From JAFGED01 sp964551295 (GTDB lineage Bacteria > Chloroflexota > Anaerolineae > B4-G1): a DNA stretch of 15,149 nucleotides. The notes under the pieces were generated by a model that searched no databases, had not been told where the DNA came from, and saw only the letters and a list, made by a program, of their open reading frames with translations. Location: assembly GCA_964551295.1 (NCBI GenBank), contig CAZKDJ010000093.1:1-15149 (forward strand), written 5' to 3'. Below, one piece after another: positions 1 to 6,277 of the stretch (within the stretch, counting starts at the first letter, position 1; each line of letters opens with the position of its first letter). The translations under genes were made by a program, and so were the position numbers.

Positions 1-202
1 AGGGTTGTGGACGCAGTTGATCTATGGGTTAATCATCGTCATATCCGTGTCGCTGCAAAACGTTCTCAGCAGAAGGCTATCGCGCTGACGAGCGCATTTC
101 GTGCTCTTCCCCTCAGGCACTTGTGTCTCCTGAAAATACTGTTACCATGTTCGGGGTCGCTCCCGAACGTGCAAGCGTTAATCGCGCAGTCAGAAGACGA
201 CG
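1..202. other. Upstream non-coding region with one hairpin
   Basis: No convincing gene is seen here; the overlapping open frames are shadows of the downstream gene. The only clear structure is a perfect 7-bp inverted repeat, GTTCGGG at 149-155 and CCCGAAC at 162-168, with a 6-nt loop, about 35 nt before the next start codon. No T-run follows it, so it is not a typical intrinsic terminator. It could be an operator or an RNA hairpin in the leader of the next gene. I see no good -10/-35 pair. Confidence 0.4.
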
Positions 203-1081
203 ATGGAAACAGTCCTCCAGGGAAAAAAGAACATCGTGCGCATCGCGCCCGGCCGCCCCACCGTGCTCATCGGCAAGCGGGTCGGACCTGCCGTGCGCAG
301 GCGGTCGGCGGGCGAGCCCGTCGTGAGCCACTCCGAAATCGCCAAGAACGAGGCGCTCGCCCAGGTCGCCGCCGGTGCCGAGATCATCGACGTAAACGCA
401 AGTGGAACAGGCGCGGACGAAAAGAGGCTCCTACCCCAGGCGATCGAAATAGTCCAAGAGGCAGTGGAGGTTCCGATCAGCATCGAGGCGCTAGCCCCCG
501 AGGCATTGGCTGCATCGCTCGCCGTCTGTCAGGGGAAACCCCTAGTCAACGCAGTCACCGGCGAGGAAGAGAGTTTGAACCAGGTGCTGCCGCTGGTGGC
601 AGAGTACGGCGCAGCCGTTATTGGTCGGTGTGTGGATGAGGAGGGCATCTCCAATGACCCATACAAACGGCTCGAGATCGCCAGCAAAATCGTCGAGCGC
701 GCCGAGGCCCTGGACATCTCGCACGAGGATATCCTGATCGACTGCCTGACCCAATCCATCGAGGCCGATCGTCAGGCTGCTTCGGTCACGCTGGAGGCCA
801 TCCGCCTGGTCAGAGATGAGTTGGGAAGCAACATGACGCTCGACGTCAGCGCCGTCTCTTTCGACCTGCCCAACCATGCCACGCTGCACCAAGCGCTCCT
901 GGCTGTGGCCGTCGCGGAGGGCGTCGACGCCCCCATCGTCAACGTGGCCCGCGACAGGCAGGTCATCCTGGCGCTAGATACGATCCTAGGACGAGACGAG
1001 GCATCGACGCGGTACATCCAGTACTATCACTTTCGCCGCAGCGGCATGAGGAGCTTGGTAGACTGGGAGCTGATCGACTAG
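203..1081 (+). CDS. Pterin-binding (MeTr/MtrH-like) methyltransferase homologue, active site degenerate
   Basis: The 292-aa protein follows the TIM-barrel pterin-binding pattern of methyltetrahydrofolate:corrinoid methyltransferases (AcsE, MetH domain 2). IIDVN is at about 61-65, LVNAV at 114-118, GAAVIGRCVDEEGIS at 126-140, LIDCL at 158-162 and SAVSFDLP at 206-213. Family members transfer the methyl group of CH3-THF to a corrinoid protein. Here several signature residues differ from the family pattern as I know it: GERIN is GKRVG (24-28), the Asp-Thr-Asn strand is IEAL (94-97), and SNVSFGLP is SAVSFDLP. DVN and the later Asp (160) remain. The reading frame is intact, so the protein is probably used, perhaps for another ligand or a non-catalytic role. 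The ATG at 203 has only a weak ribosome site; GTG at 236 is an alternative. The next gene starts 17 nt downstream, suggesting co-transcription. Fold assignment is fairly sure; function is not. Confidence 0.75.
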   Translation: METVLQGKKNIVRIAPGRPTVLIGKRVGPAVRRRSAGEPVVSHSEIAKNEALAQVAAGAEIIDVNASGTGADEKRLLPQAIEIVQEAVEVPISIEALAPEALAASLAVCQGKPLVNAVTGEEESLNQVLPLVAEYGAAVIGRCVDEEGISNDPYKRLEIASKIVERAEALDISHEDILIDCLTQSIEADRQAASVTLEAIRLVRDELGSNMTLDVSAVSFDLPNHATLHQALLAVAVAEGVDAPIVNVARDRQVILALDTILGRDEASTRYIQYYHFRRSGMRSLVDWELID

Positions 1082-1098
1082 CCGCAAGGCGTCCAGAC

Positions 1099-4000
1099 AT
1101 GCACTCAAAACCCCATAGCGACGGCATCTATATCAATCACTGTGCCCGCCGTGACGTTCACGCAAGCGCCACAGGCGAATACGTCACCCTGCTGAGTGAG
1201 CAGTATTACCACATCCGCAACTATGACCGAATGCCCCCTTTCTTTATGAGTATCGTCAGCAGCTCAGATCACTGGCTGTTCATCTCCAGCACCGGCGGCC
1301 TCACTGCCGGGCGCTGCAACGCCGACTCGGCCTTGTTCCCCTATGACACCGACGACAAGATCACACAGAACAGCGACAGCACAGGGCACAAGGCCATCCT
1401 GCTGGTCACGAAAGACAACCGCACCTATTTATGGGAGCCCTTCTCGGAAAAATACGATGGCGTATACCAAGTCGAAAGAAACCTGTACAAAAACGTCTAC
1501 GGCGACAAACTGGTCCTTGAGGAAACCAACCACGACTTGAGCATGACCTACCGCTACGCGTGGCGCACCAGCGACCGGTACGGTTTCGTCAAAACGGCAT
1601 GGCTGGAAGATGAATCGGCGGACGGCTGCTCTGTGGCCCTGGTCGATGGCTTGCAGAACCTGCTGCCCTACGGCGTGACCTCGCAGACGCAGCGGCTGTT
1701 TAGCAACCTGCTCAACGCCTACAAGCGAAACGAGCTCGAGCCACAGACCGGCCTGGGCATCTTTGCGCTCAGCTCGACCCTGACGGACCTGGCGGAACCC
1801 AGCGAGTCGCTCCAGGCGACCACGGCGTGGCAGGTGGGATTGGAGGACCCCCGCTACCTGCTATCCTCGAACCAACTGGCGGCCTTTGAGCGCGGCGCAC
1901 CGATCACCCAGGAGATCGACGTGCGCGGCCGCCATGGCGCGTACCTGGTGCACGCGGAATTCGACCTGGCCCCCGGCGGCGGGCGAGCCTGGCACATCGT
2001 GGCCGAGGTCAACCAGGACCACTGCGACGTTATCTCGCTGATCAACGAACTCGAGGGCGACAAGGCCCAACTAGAGGCGCGGCTCGAGGCCGACATCGAA
2101 AAGGGCACCCGCGACCTGGTCGCCGTCGTCGCCAGCGTGGACGGGTTGCAGCTCTCGGGCGACCGCCTGAGCACTGCGCATCACTTTTCCAACACGCTGT
2201 TCAACGCCATGCGCGGCGGCATCTTTGCCGATAACTACCGGATCGACAAGGCCGACCTGCGCAATTTCTTCGACGCAAGGAATCGTCCCATCCTCGACGC
2301 CCACGATGCGTTCCTTGCCAGCTTGCCGGAGGAGGTCAGCGTCAACGATCTGCTGGCACGGGCAGCGGCTGCCGGGTCGGTGAATCTCGAGCGTCTGTGC
2401 TACGAGTACCTGCCGCTCACCTTCAGCCGCAGGCACGGCGACCCCAGCCGCCCCTGGAATCGGTTCTCGATCAACGTAAAAAAGCCGGACGGTACGCAAA
2501 ACCTGGATTACCAGGGCAACTGGCGCGACATCTTTCAGAATTGGGAGCCGCTGGCCTATGCCTACCCCGAGTTCGTCGAGAGCATGATCTGCAAATTCGT
2601 CAACGCCACAACTGCCGACGGGTACAACCCCTACCGGGTCACGCGCGACGGCATCGAGTGGGAGACCCCGACGCCGGGCGATCCGTGGGCCAACATCGGC
2701 TATTGGGGCGACCACCAGATCATCTACCTGCAAAAGCTCCTGGAGGCCTCGGCCAAGTTCCACCCCGGCAGGCTGCCCGCGCTGCTGGGGCGCAGAGTCT
2801 TTAGCCACGCCAACGTCCCCTATCGGATCAAACCCTACGCCGCGCTGTTGGAAGACTGGTACGACACGATCCTCTTCGACGACACACTGGACCGCGAGAT
2901 CGACGCGCGCGTCGAAAAGATGGGCACGGACGGCAAGCTGGTGCTGGATGAGGAAGGACGCGTCTTTTGCGTCAATCTAGCGGAAAAGCTGCTCATCCTG
3001 CTGCTGGCCAAGCTGGCCAATTTCGTGCCCGAGGGCGGCATCTGGATGAACACCCAGCGCCCGGAGTGGAACGACGCCAACAACGCCCTGGTGGGCAAGG
3101 GGCTGTCGGTCGTCACACTGTGCTACCTGCAGCGCTTTGTCGCCTTCTTTTACAAACTGACGTCCAGGTACGAGGCTGCCGGATTTCAGATCACCCAAGA
3201 GGTGAAAGCCTCGTTCGACGCCACATTCGATATCTTGAACACACACAAGGGGGCGCTGCAGGCGTCCTTCTTTGACGATCGACGGCGCCGTGCTGTGATG
3301 GACGCGCTGGGACAGGCGAGCAGTGACTATCGCCGGCACTATTATCAGAATGGCTTCTCCGGAGCGTTCACCGACCTGGACAAGGACGCCTTGCTGACCT
3401 TTTTGGATTTGGCCCAGCGATATATCGAGCATTCGCTGAGGGCCAACAAGCGCCCTGATAATCTCTACCACGCCTACAACGTCATCAACCTCGGCGAGAG
3501 CAGTGCATCTGTCGGCCATCTGTACGAAATGCTAGAAGGCCAAGTCGCGGTCTTGTCGTCAGGAATGCTATCAGGCAAGGAGTCGCTCGCCTTACTACAA
3601 AGCCTGCGAAAGAGCGCGCTGTATCGCGCGGATCAGCACAGCTACATCCTCTACCCTGACCGAGACCTGCCCGGCTTTTTGCGCAAGAATCGCTTGACTT
3701 CCGATCAAGTCAAAAGGTCAGCTTTGCTCACCAAGCTCATCGAGCGAGGCGACCGCTCTCTCGTTGTCCGAGATGAAAATGGAGTCCGCCACTTTGCCGG
3801 CAGCTTTAGAAATGCCAAGGACGTCGAACGTGCGTTGGCCGATCTAGGGCGGCAGGAGGAATACGCCAACCTGGTCGACGCGGAACGCGACCTGATTCTC
3901 AACCTGTTCGAGGAGGTGTTCGATCACGCCTCGTTCACCGGCCGCTCCGGGACGTTCTTCGCCTACGAGGGGCTGGGCAGCATCTACTGGCACATGGTGT

Positions 4001-4596
4001 CCAAGCTGCTGCTCGCCGTCCAGGAGACGTTCCTGCGAGCCCGCGCGCAGGGAGAACTGGACGCGATCACCCAGGCGCTGGCAGAGACCTATTACGACAT
4101 CCGCAGCGGCATCGGCTTTAACAAGACGCCCGCTGTCTATGGCGCGTTCCCCACCGATCCCTACTCCCACACCCCCGCAGGCCAGGGCGCCAAGCAGCCC
4201 GGTATGACGGGACAGGTCAAAGAGGAATTGTTGACTCGGCTGGCCGAGATGGGCGCTTTTATCAAACAAGGAACCCTCTTATTCAATCCCGTGCTGCTGC
4301 GCGAGCAAGAGTTCACCCCTCAAGAAGTCACCTTTGACTATATCGACGTAAACGGCCAGGAACGGTCGATCGACCTGCCGGCCGGTTCGCTGGCGTACAC
4401 GTTCTGTCAAGTGCCCATCGTGCACCTCATTTCAGACGAGAATCAATTAGAGATCGCCTACGCCGACGGTCGTCTGCAACGACTGGCAGGCAACTGCCTG
4501 GACGCAGAGACCAGCCGGCACATCTTTTGCCGCGACGGCCACGTCAAGCAGATCACCGTTTACACCGGGCCTGCACCAGAAACGGCGTCATCGTAA
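1099..4596 (+). CDS. Giant GH94/cellobiose-phosphorylase-like six-hairpin protein
   Basis: This 1165-aa protein lacks an obvious signal peptide or membrane segment. The N-terminal part (about 25-330) reads like the beta-sandwich of GH94-type enzymes: YYHIRNYDRMPPFFMSIVS, FISSTGGLTAGRCN and FPYDTDDKI. The middle and C-terminal parts look like an (alpha/alpha)6 barrel, with WRDIFQNW at 475-482 (compare FRD-x-x-Q-D of GH94), WGDHQI at 536-541, EWNDANNAL at 656-664 (compare DWND), EGLGSIYWH at 957-965 and QPGMTGQVKEE at 1033-1043. GH94 enzymes phosphorolyse beta-glucosides, but this protein is longer than typical members and its catalytic Asp cannot be assigned confidently. Residues about 310-335 (LINELEGDKAQLEARLEADIEK) look like a short coiled coil linking domains. 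The start ATG has a weak ribosome site. It probably shares an operon with the preceding gene, and a new promoter starts right after its stop. Substrate unknown. Confidence 0.6.
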   Translation: MHSKPHSDGIYINHCARRDVHASATGEYVTLLSEQYYHIRNYDRMPPFFMSIVSSSDHWLFISSTGGLTAGRCNADSALFPYDTDDKITQNSDSTGHKAILLVTKDNRTYLWEPFSEKYDGVYQVERNLYKNVYGDKLVLEETNHDLSMTYRYAWRTSDRYGFVKTAWLEDESADGCSVALVDGLQNLLPYGVTSQTQRLFSNLLNAYKRNELEPQTGLGIFALSSTLTDLAEPSESLQATTAWQVGLEDPRYLLSSNQLAAFERGAPITQEIDVRGRHGAYLVHAEFDLAPGGGRAWHIVAEVNQDHCDVISLINELEGDKAQLEARLEADIEKGTRDLVAVVASVDGLQLSGDRLSTAHHFSNTLFNAMRGGIFADNYRIDKADLRNFFDARNRPILDAHDAFLASLPEEVSVNDLLARAAAAGSVNLERLCYEYLPLTFSRRHGDPSRPWNRFSINVKKPDGTQNLDYQGNWRDIFQNWEPLAYAYPEFVESMICKFVNATTADGYNPYRVTRDGIEWETPTPGDPWANIGYWGDHQIIYLQKLLEASAKFHPGRLPALLGRRVFSHANVPYRIKPYAALLEDWYDTILFDDTLDREIDARVEKMGTDGKLVLDEEGRVFCVNLAEKLLILLLAKLANFVPEGGIWMNTQRPEWNDANNALVGKGLSVVTLCYLQRFVAFFYKLTSRYEAAGFQITQEVKASFDATFDILNTHKGALQASFFDDRRRRAVMDALGQASSDYRRHYYQNGFSGAFTDLDKDALLTFLDLAQRYIEHSLRANKRPDNLYHAYNVINLGESSASVGHLYEMLEGQVAVLSSGMLSGKESLALLQSLRKSALYRADQHSYILYPDRDLPGFLRKNRLTSDQVKRSALLTKLIERGDRSLVVRDENGVRHFAGSFRNAKDVERALADLGRQEEYANLVDAERDLILNLFEEVFDHASFTGRSGTFFAYEGLGSIYWHMVSKLLLAVQETFLRARAQGELDAITQALAETYYDIRSGIGFNKTPAVYGAFPTDPYSHTPAGQGAKQPGMTGQVKEELLTRLAEMGAFIKQGTLLFNPVLLREQEFTPQEVTFDYIDVNGQERSIDLPAGSLAYTFCQVPIVHLISDENQLEIAYADGRLQRLAGNCLDAETSRHIFCRDGHVKQITVYTGPAPETASS

Positions 4597-4598
4597 GC

Positions 4599-4627
4599 TT
4601 GCCAAATTCGAATGGGGATGGTATAAT
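4599..4627 (+). promoter_or_regulatory. Sigma70-type promoter of the T-box/hom operon
   Basis: TTGCCA at 4599-4604 matches the -35 consensus at five of six bases, and TATAAT at 4622-4627 matches the -10 consensus fully, with the ideal 17-bp spacer. It begins 3 bp after the preceding stop codon. Transcription would start near 4634, just before the first bases of the T-box stem I. This is the best promoter-like sequence in the window. Confidence 0.85.
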
Positions 4628-4754
4628 GCCGCCCAACATTTGGACAAAGAAAGCACTGACCGGGACGAGTACCGACTGGGCAAGGTCTTAGAGAGAGAGG
4701 GTCACCGGCTGAAAGCCCCCTCGACCGGACGGACGGGAAAACCCCCCGGGAGCG

Positions 4755-4839
4755 GATCCCTCAAATCGCACGGCTGTAGCCGCGGCGCAAGAAATTGCGT
4801 TGGCGAAAGTATGGGATCACGGGACGGCCCGTTACAGCC
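4755..4839 (+). other. T-box stem IIA/B pseudoknot
   Basis: GATCCC (4755-4760) pairs with GGGATC (4813-4818), while GGCTGTA (4772-4778) pairs with TACAGCC (4833-4839). The two helices cross, which defines a pseudoknot. Between them lies a GNRA-capped hairpin, CGCAA-GAAA-TTGCG (4786-4799). Position and topology match the stem II/IIA-B module known in T-box leaders. A competing local hairpin GGCT-GT-AGCC (4772-4781) could form instead of the second helix. Confidence 0.75.
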
Positions 4840-4868
4840 AAAAGAGTGTGACGACGGATGGTGAACGA

Positions 4869-4948
4869 ATAAACGGATAGTCGAACTGTCCGACTGACTG
4901 GAAGCAAACATCCGTTTATCCGTTGAGTAATCCGTTGAACAATCCGTT
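4869..4948 (+). repeat. Stem III inverted repeat followed by iterated ATCCGTT motifs
   Basis: ATAAACGGAT (4869-4878) and ATCCGTTTAT (4910-4919) form a perfect 10-bp inverted repeat. Inside it lies a second helix, AGTCG (4879-4883) with CGACT (4891-4895). This is the T-box stem III. ATCCGTT then recurs: copies start at 4910, 4918, 4930 and 4942. Two complementary ACGGAT sites lie upstream (4854-4859 and 4873-4878). Several alternative stem III pairings are therefore possible. The repetition may have arisen by short tandem duplication. Confidence 0.75.
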
Positions 4949-4956
4949 GTCAAACT

Positions 4957-4987
4957 TGGGTGGAACCACGTAGGCCCCCTGCGCCCC
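4957..4987 (+). promoter_or_regulatory. T-box sequence / antiterminator
   Basis: TGGGTGGAACCACG (4957-4970) matches the highly conserved T-box. The antiterminator would pair GGG (4958-4960) with CCC (4985-4987) and CG (4969-4970) with CG (4982-4983), leaving the bulge TGGAACC for the tRNA acceptor end. Bases 4982-4984 also belong to the terminator 5' arm, so the two structures exclude each other. Confidence 0.88.
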
Positions 4988-5006
4988 AAGAGCGCGGGGG
5001 GTTTTT
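4975..5006 (+). terminator. Intrinsic terminator of the T-box leader
   Basis: CCCCCTGCGC (4975-4984) pairs with GCGCGGGGGG (4992-5001) along all ten positions with one G-U wobble. The loop is seven nt and TTTTT (5002-5006) follows directly. It is the regulated off-structure of the riboswitch. Confidence 0.93.
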
Positions 5007-5033
5007 GCATATCGGGGATAGAAACCCGGTTAA

Positions 5034-5056
5034 GTAGGGCGGATTTGCTATCCGCC
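5034..5056 (+). repeat. REP-like hairpin, GTAG-headed (copy 1)
   Basis: GTAG is followed by GGCGGAT, loop TTGCT, and ATCCGCC, giving 23 nt with a 7-bp stem. A GTAG tetranucleotide at the foot of a short hairpin is the layout of REP sequences mobilised by RAYT transposases. It is paired head-to-head with copy 2. No RAYT gene is present in the window. Confidence 0.55.
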
Positions 5057-5064
5057 GCCCGCTG

Positions 5065-5087
5065 GTCGGGTAGCAAACCCGATCTAC
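5065..5087 (-). repeat. REP-like hairpin, GTAG-headed (copy 2, inverted)
   Basis: Read on the minus strand this is GTAG, ATCGGGT, TTGCT, ACCCGAC: 23 nt, the same loop as copy 1 and most other bases identical. With copy 1 it forms an inverted pair eight bp apart, like a BIME. The stem differs by compensatory-looking changes (GGCGGAT/ATCCGCC against TCGGGT/ACCCGA), which suggests the fold is what matters. Confidence 0.55.
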
Positions 5088-5168
5088 AACGTGGGGAAAG
5101 GGGGCAGCCGATCCCTCCCCCGTAGTGGGGAAGAACCGGGTTTCTAAGAATGCAAGGAGGACCAAATA

Positions 5169-6254
5169 ATGACAAAAGTTCCCATCATTTTTCTGGGCAC
5201 CGGCAACATCGGCGGGACGCTGCTGAAGCAGATCCTCGACAGCGGCGAGGAGGTGGCGCGCCGCACAGGATTGCAGCTCGCGCCCGTGGCTCTGGCCGAC
5301 GTCAGCGGGGTGCTGCTCGATCTCGCCGGCCTGCCAGAGGAAACGCTACGCGCCGCGCTCGACGCCGTCGCCGACGGCGACCTACTGGAATTGGTGCCCG
5401 GCATCCGCCCGCTGGACGACGTGACCCAGGCATTGCAGTCGGGCGCGATCCTGGCCGACATGACCGCCACGCCCAAGACCTCGCCAACCCTGCTGGCAGC
5501 GATGGAGACAGGATGCGGCGTGGTGCTGGCCAACAAGATCCCGCTGGCCGCCGATTGGTCCGCGGCCAAGACGTTCTTCGAGTATCCGGCCCTGCGCTAC
5601 GAGTGCACCGTCGGCGCGGGGTTGCCGGTGATCGACACACTGCGATACCTGCTGGATACCGGCGACCGGGTGACTCGCATCGAGGGCTGTCTGAGCGGGA
5701 CGCTGGGTTATCTGTGCACCGAGCTGGAAAAGGGCACTTTGTACTCGGCCGCCGTGGCACAGGCTAAGGCGCTAGGCTATACCGAGCCCGACCCACGCGA
5801 CGACATGAGCGGCAAGGACGTGGCCCGCAAGGCCCTCATCCTGGCCCGCACCGCTGGTTGGCCTTTGGAGCAAAGCGACCTGACCATCGAGGCGCTGTAC
5901 TCTGAATCGCTGGCGGATCTATCCATCGAGGCGTTTATGGCCACTACGCCCGAACTGGACGACGCGTACGCCGCCCGCGTCGTCGAGGTCAAAGCGGCCG
6001 GCAAGGTGCTACGCTATGTGACCCAGGTCAGCCCGGCGGGCGGCAGCGTGGGACTGGTGGCCGTGGAACGGGATAGCGCTTTGGGCGCGCTGCACGGCCC
6101 GGCCAACCATATCGCCCTGTACACGGAGCGGTACGCCGAGGTGCCGCTGGCCATCTCCGGTCCCGGCGCCGGACGCGAGGTGACAGCGGCGGGCGTGATG
6201 GGCGACGTGATCAAGTTGGCAAGTCGGCGAATCGGCGAGTCAGCGAGCTCTTGA
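5169..6254 (+). CDS. hom: Homoserine dehydrogenase (ThrA/MetL-type, no ACT domain)
   Basis: The protein reduces aspartate semialdehyde to homoserine with NAD(P)H, in the cytoplasm, at the branch to threonine and methionine. Its 361 aa contain the Rossmann motif GTGNIGG (10-16), ANKIPL with the conserved Lys (K123), the core YECTVGAGLPVI (near 143-154), GCLSGTLGYL (the GxLxGT motif), and GYTEPDPRDDMSGKD (about 203-217) with the catalytic acidic residues, followed by the DVARK lysine. This signature and length match the dehydrogenase half of bifunctional ThrA/MetL, rather than the longer bacterial Hom with a C-terminal ACT domain, so feedback inhibition through an ACT domain is not expected here. 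AAGGAGG (5154-5160) lies 8 nt before ATG 5169 and supports this start. It is the first gene after the T-box. The end overlaps a possible TTG codon of lysC. Confidence 0.95.
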   Translation: MTKVPIIFLGTGNIGGTLLKQILDSGEEVARRTGLQLAPVALADVSGVLLDLAGLPEETLRAALDAVADGDLLELVPGIRPLDDVTQALQSGAILADMTATPKTSPTLLAAMETGCGVVLANKIPLAADWSAAKTFFEYPALRYECTVGAGLPVIDTLRYLLDTGDRVTRIEGCLSGTLGYLCTELEKGTLYSAAVAQAKALGYTEPDPRDDMSGKDVARKALILARTAGWPLEQSDLTIEALYSESLADLSIEAFMATTPELDDAYAARVVEVKAAGKVLRYVTQVSPAGGSVGLVAVERDSALGALHGPANHIALYTERYAEVPLAISGPGAGREVTAAGVMGDVIKLASRRIGESASS

Positions 6255-6277
6255 AACGATCAGGGGGAGGAAGAAGC

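Larger units (their letters stand above)
4641..5006 (+). promoter_or_regulatory. T-box riboswitch (tRNA-sensing leader), probably threonine-specific
   Basis: All hallmarks of a T-box leader appear in order. Stem I has a K-turn-like base (TGA at 4657-4659 facing GGA at 4749-4751), helix CCGGG 4660-4664/CCCGG 4745-4749, the specifier-loop 5' strand GACGAGTA (4664-4671), helix CCG 4672-4674/CGG 4734-4736, an AG-rich bulge (4690-4698), and a distal GGCTGAAAGCC element (4707-4717). Then come a stem II pseudoknot, a stem III hairpin, the T-box sequence and a terminator. The specifier strand reads GAAAACC at 4737-4743, giving AAC (4740-4742, Asn) or ACC (4741-4743, Thr). The T-box bulge TGGA (4961-4964) should pair with a tRNA 3' end UCCA. 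tRNA-Asn usually has discriminator G, so Thr is favoured, and hom-lysC-asd downstream agrees. Uncharged tRNA would stabilise the antiterminator and switch the operon on. Amino-acid identity is an inference. Confidence 0.93.
5019..5146. mobile_element. MITE-like element with 13-bp terminal inverted repeats
   Basis: TAGAAACCCGGTT (5019-5031) and AACCGGGTTTCTA (5134-5146) are perfect inverted repeats bounding 128 bp with no coding capacity. If the outer TA on each side is a target duplication, the element proper is 5021-5144, as for IS630/Tc1-type MITEs; this is an inference. The interior holds two inverted REP-like hairpins (5034-5056, 5065-5087) and a G/C-rich stretch (5091-5129). Similar AGAAACCCGGTTTCT palindromes are, from memory, repeated in cyanobacterial and Chloroflexota genomes. 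It sits between the T-box terminator and the hom ribosome site, so it is transcribed as part of the hom leader. Confidence 0.6.

Noticed and set aside
149..168. Intrinsic terminator
   Set aside because: The hairpin lacks a following T-run on both strands.
7..639. 210-aa open frame on the + strand
   Set aside because: Arg/Gly/Pro-rich shadow of the methyltransferase-like gene in another frame, with no recognisable fold.
2071..2808. 245-aa minus-strand open frame
   Set aside because: Antisense shadow of the large GH94-like gene.
4640..4864. 74-aa + strand open frame
   Set aside because: Lies wholly within the T-box stem I and II structures, which explain the sequence; no ribosome site.
4910..4948. 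CRISPR-like direct repeats
   Set aside because: Units are only seven bp with 1-5 nt gaps; they belong to the T-box leader.
6251..6277. TTG start for aspartate kinase
   Set aside because: ATG 6278 has a strong ribosome site at proper spacing and begins right at the conserved kinase motif; the extension is unconserved.
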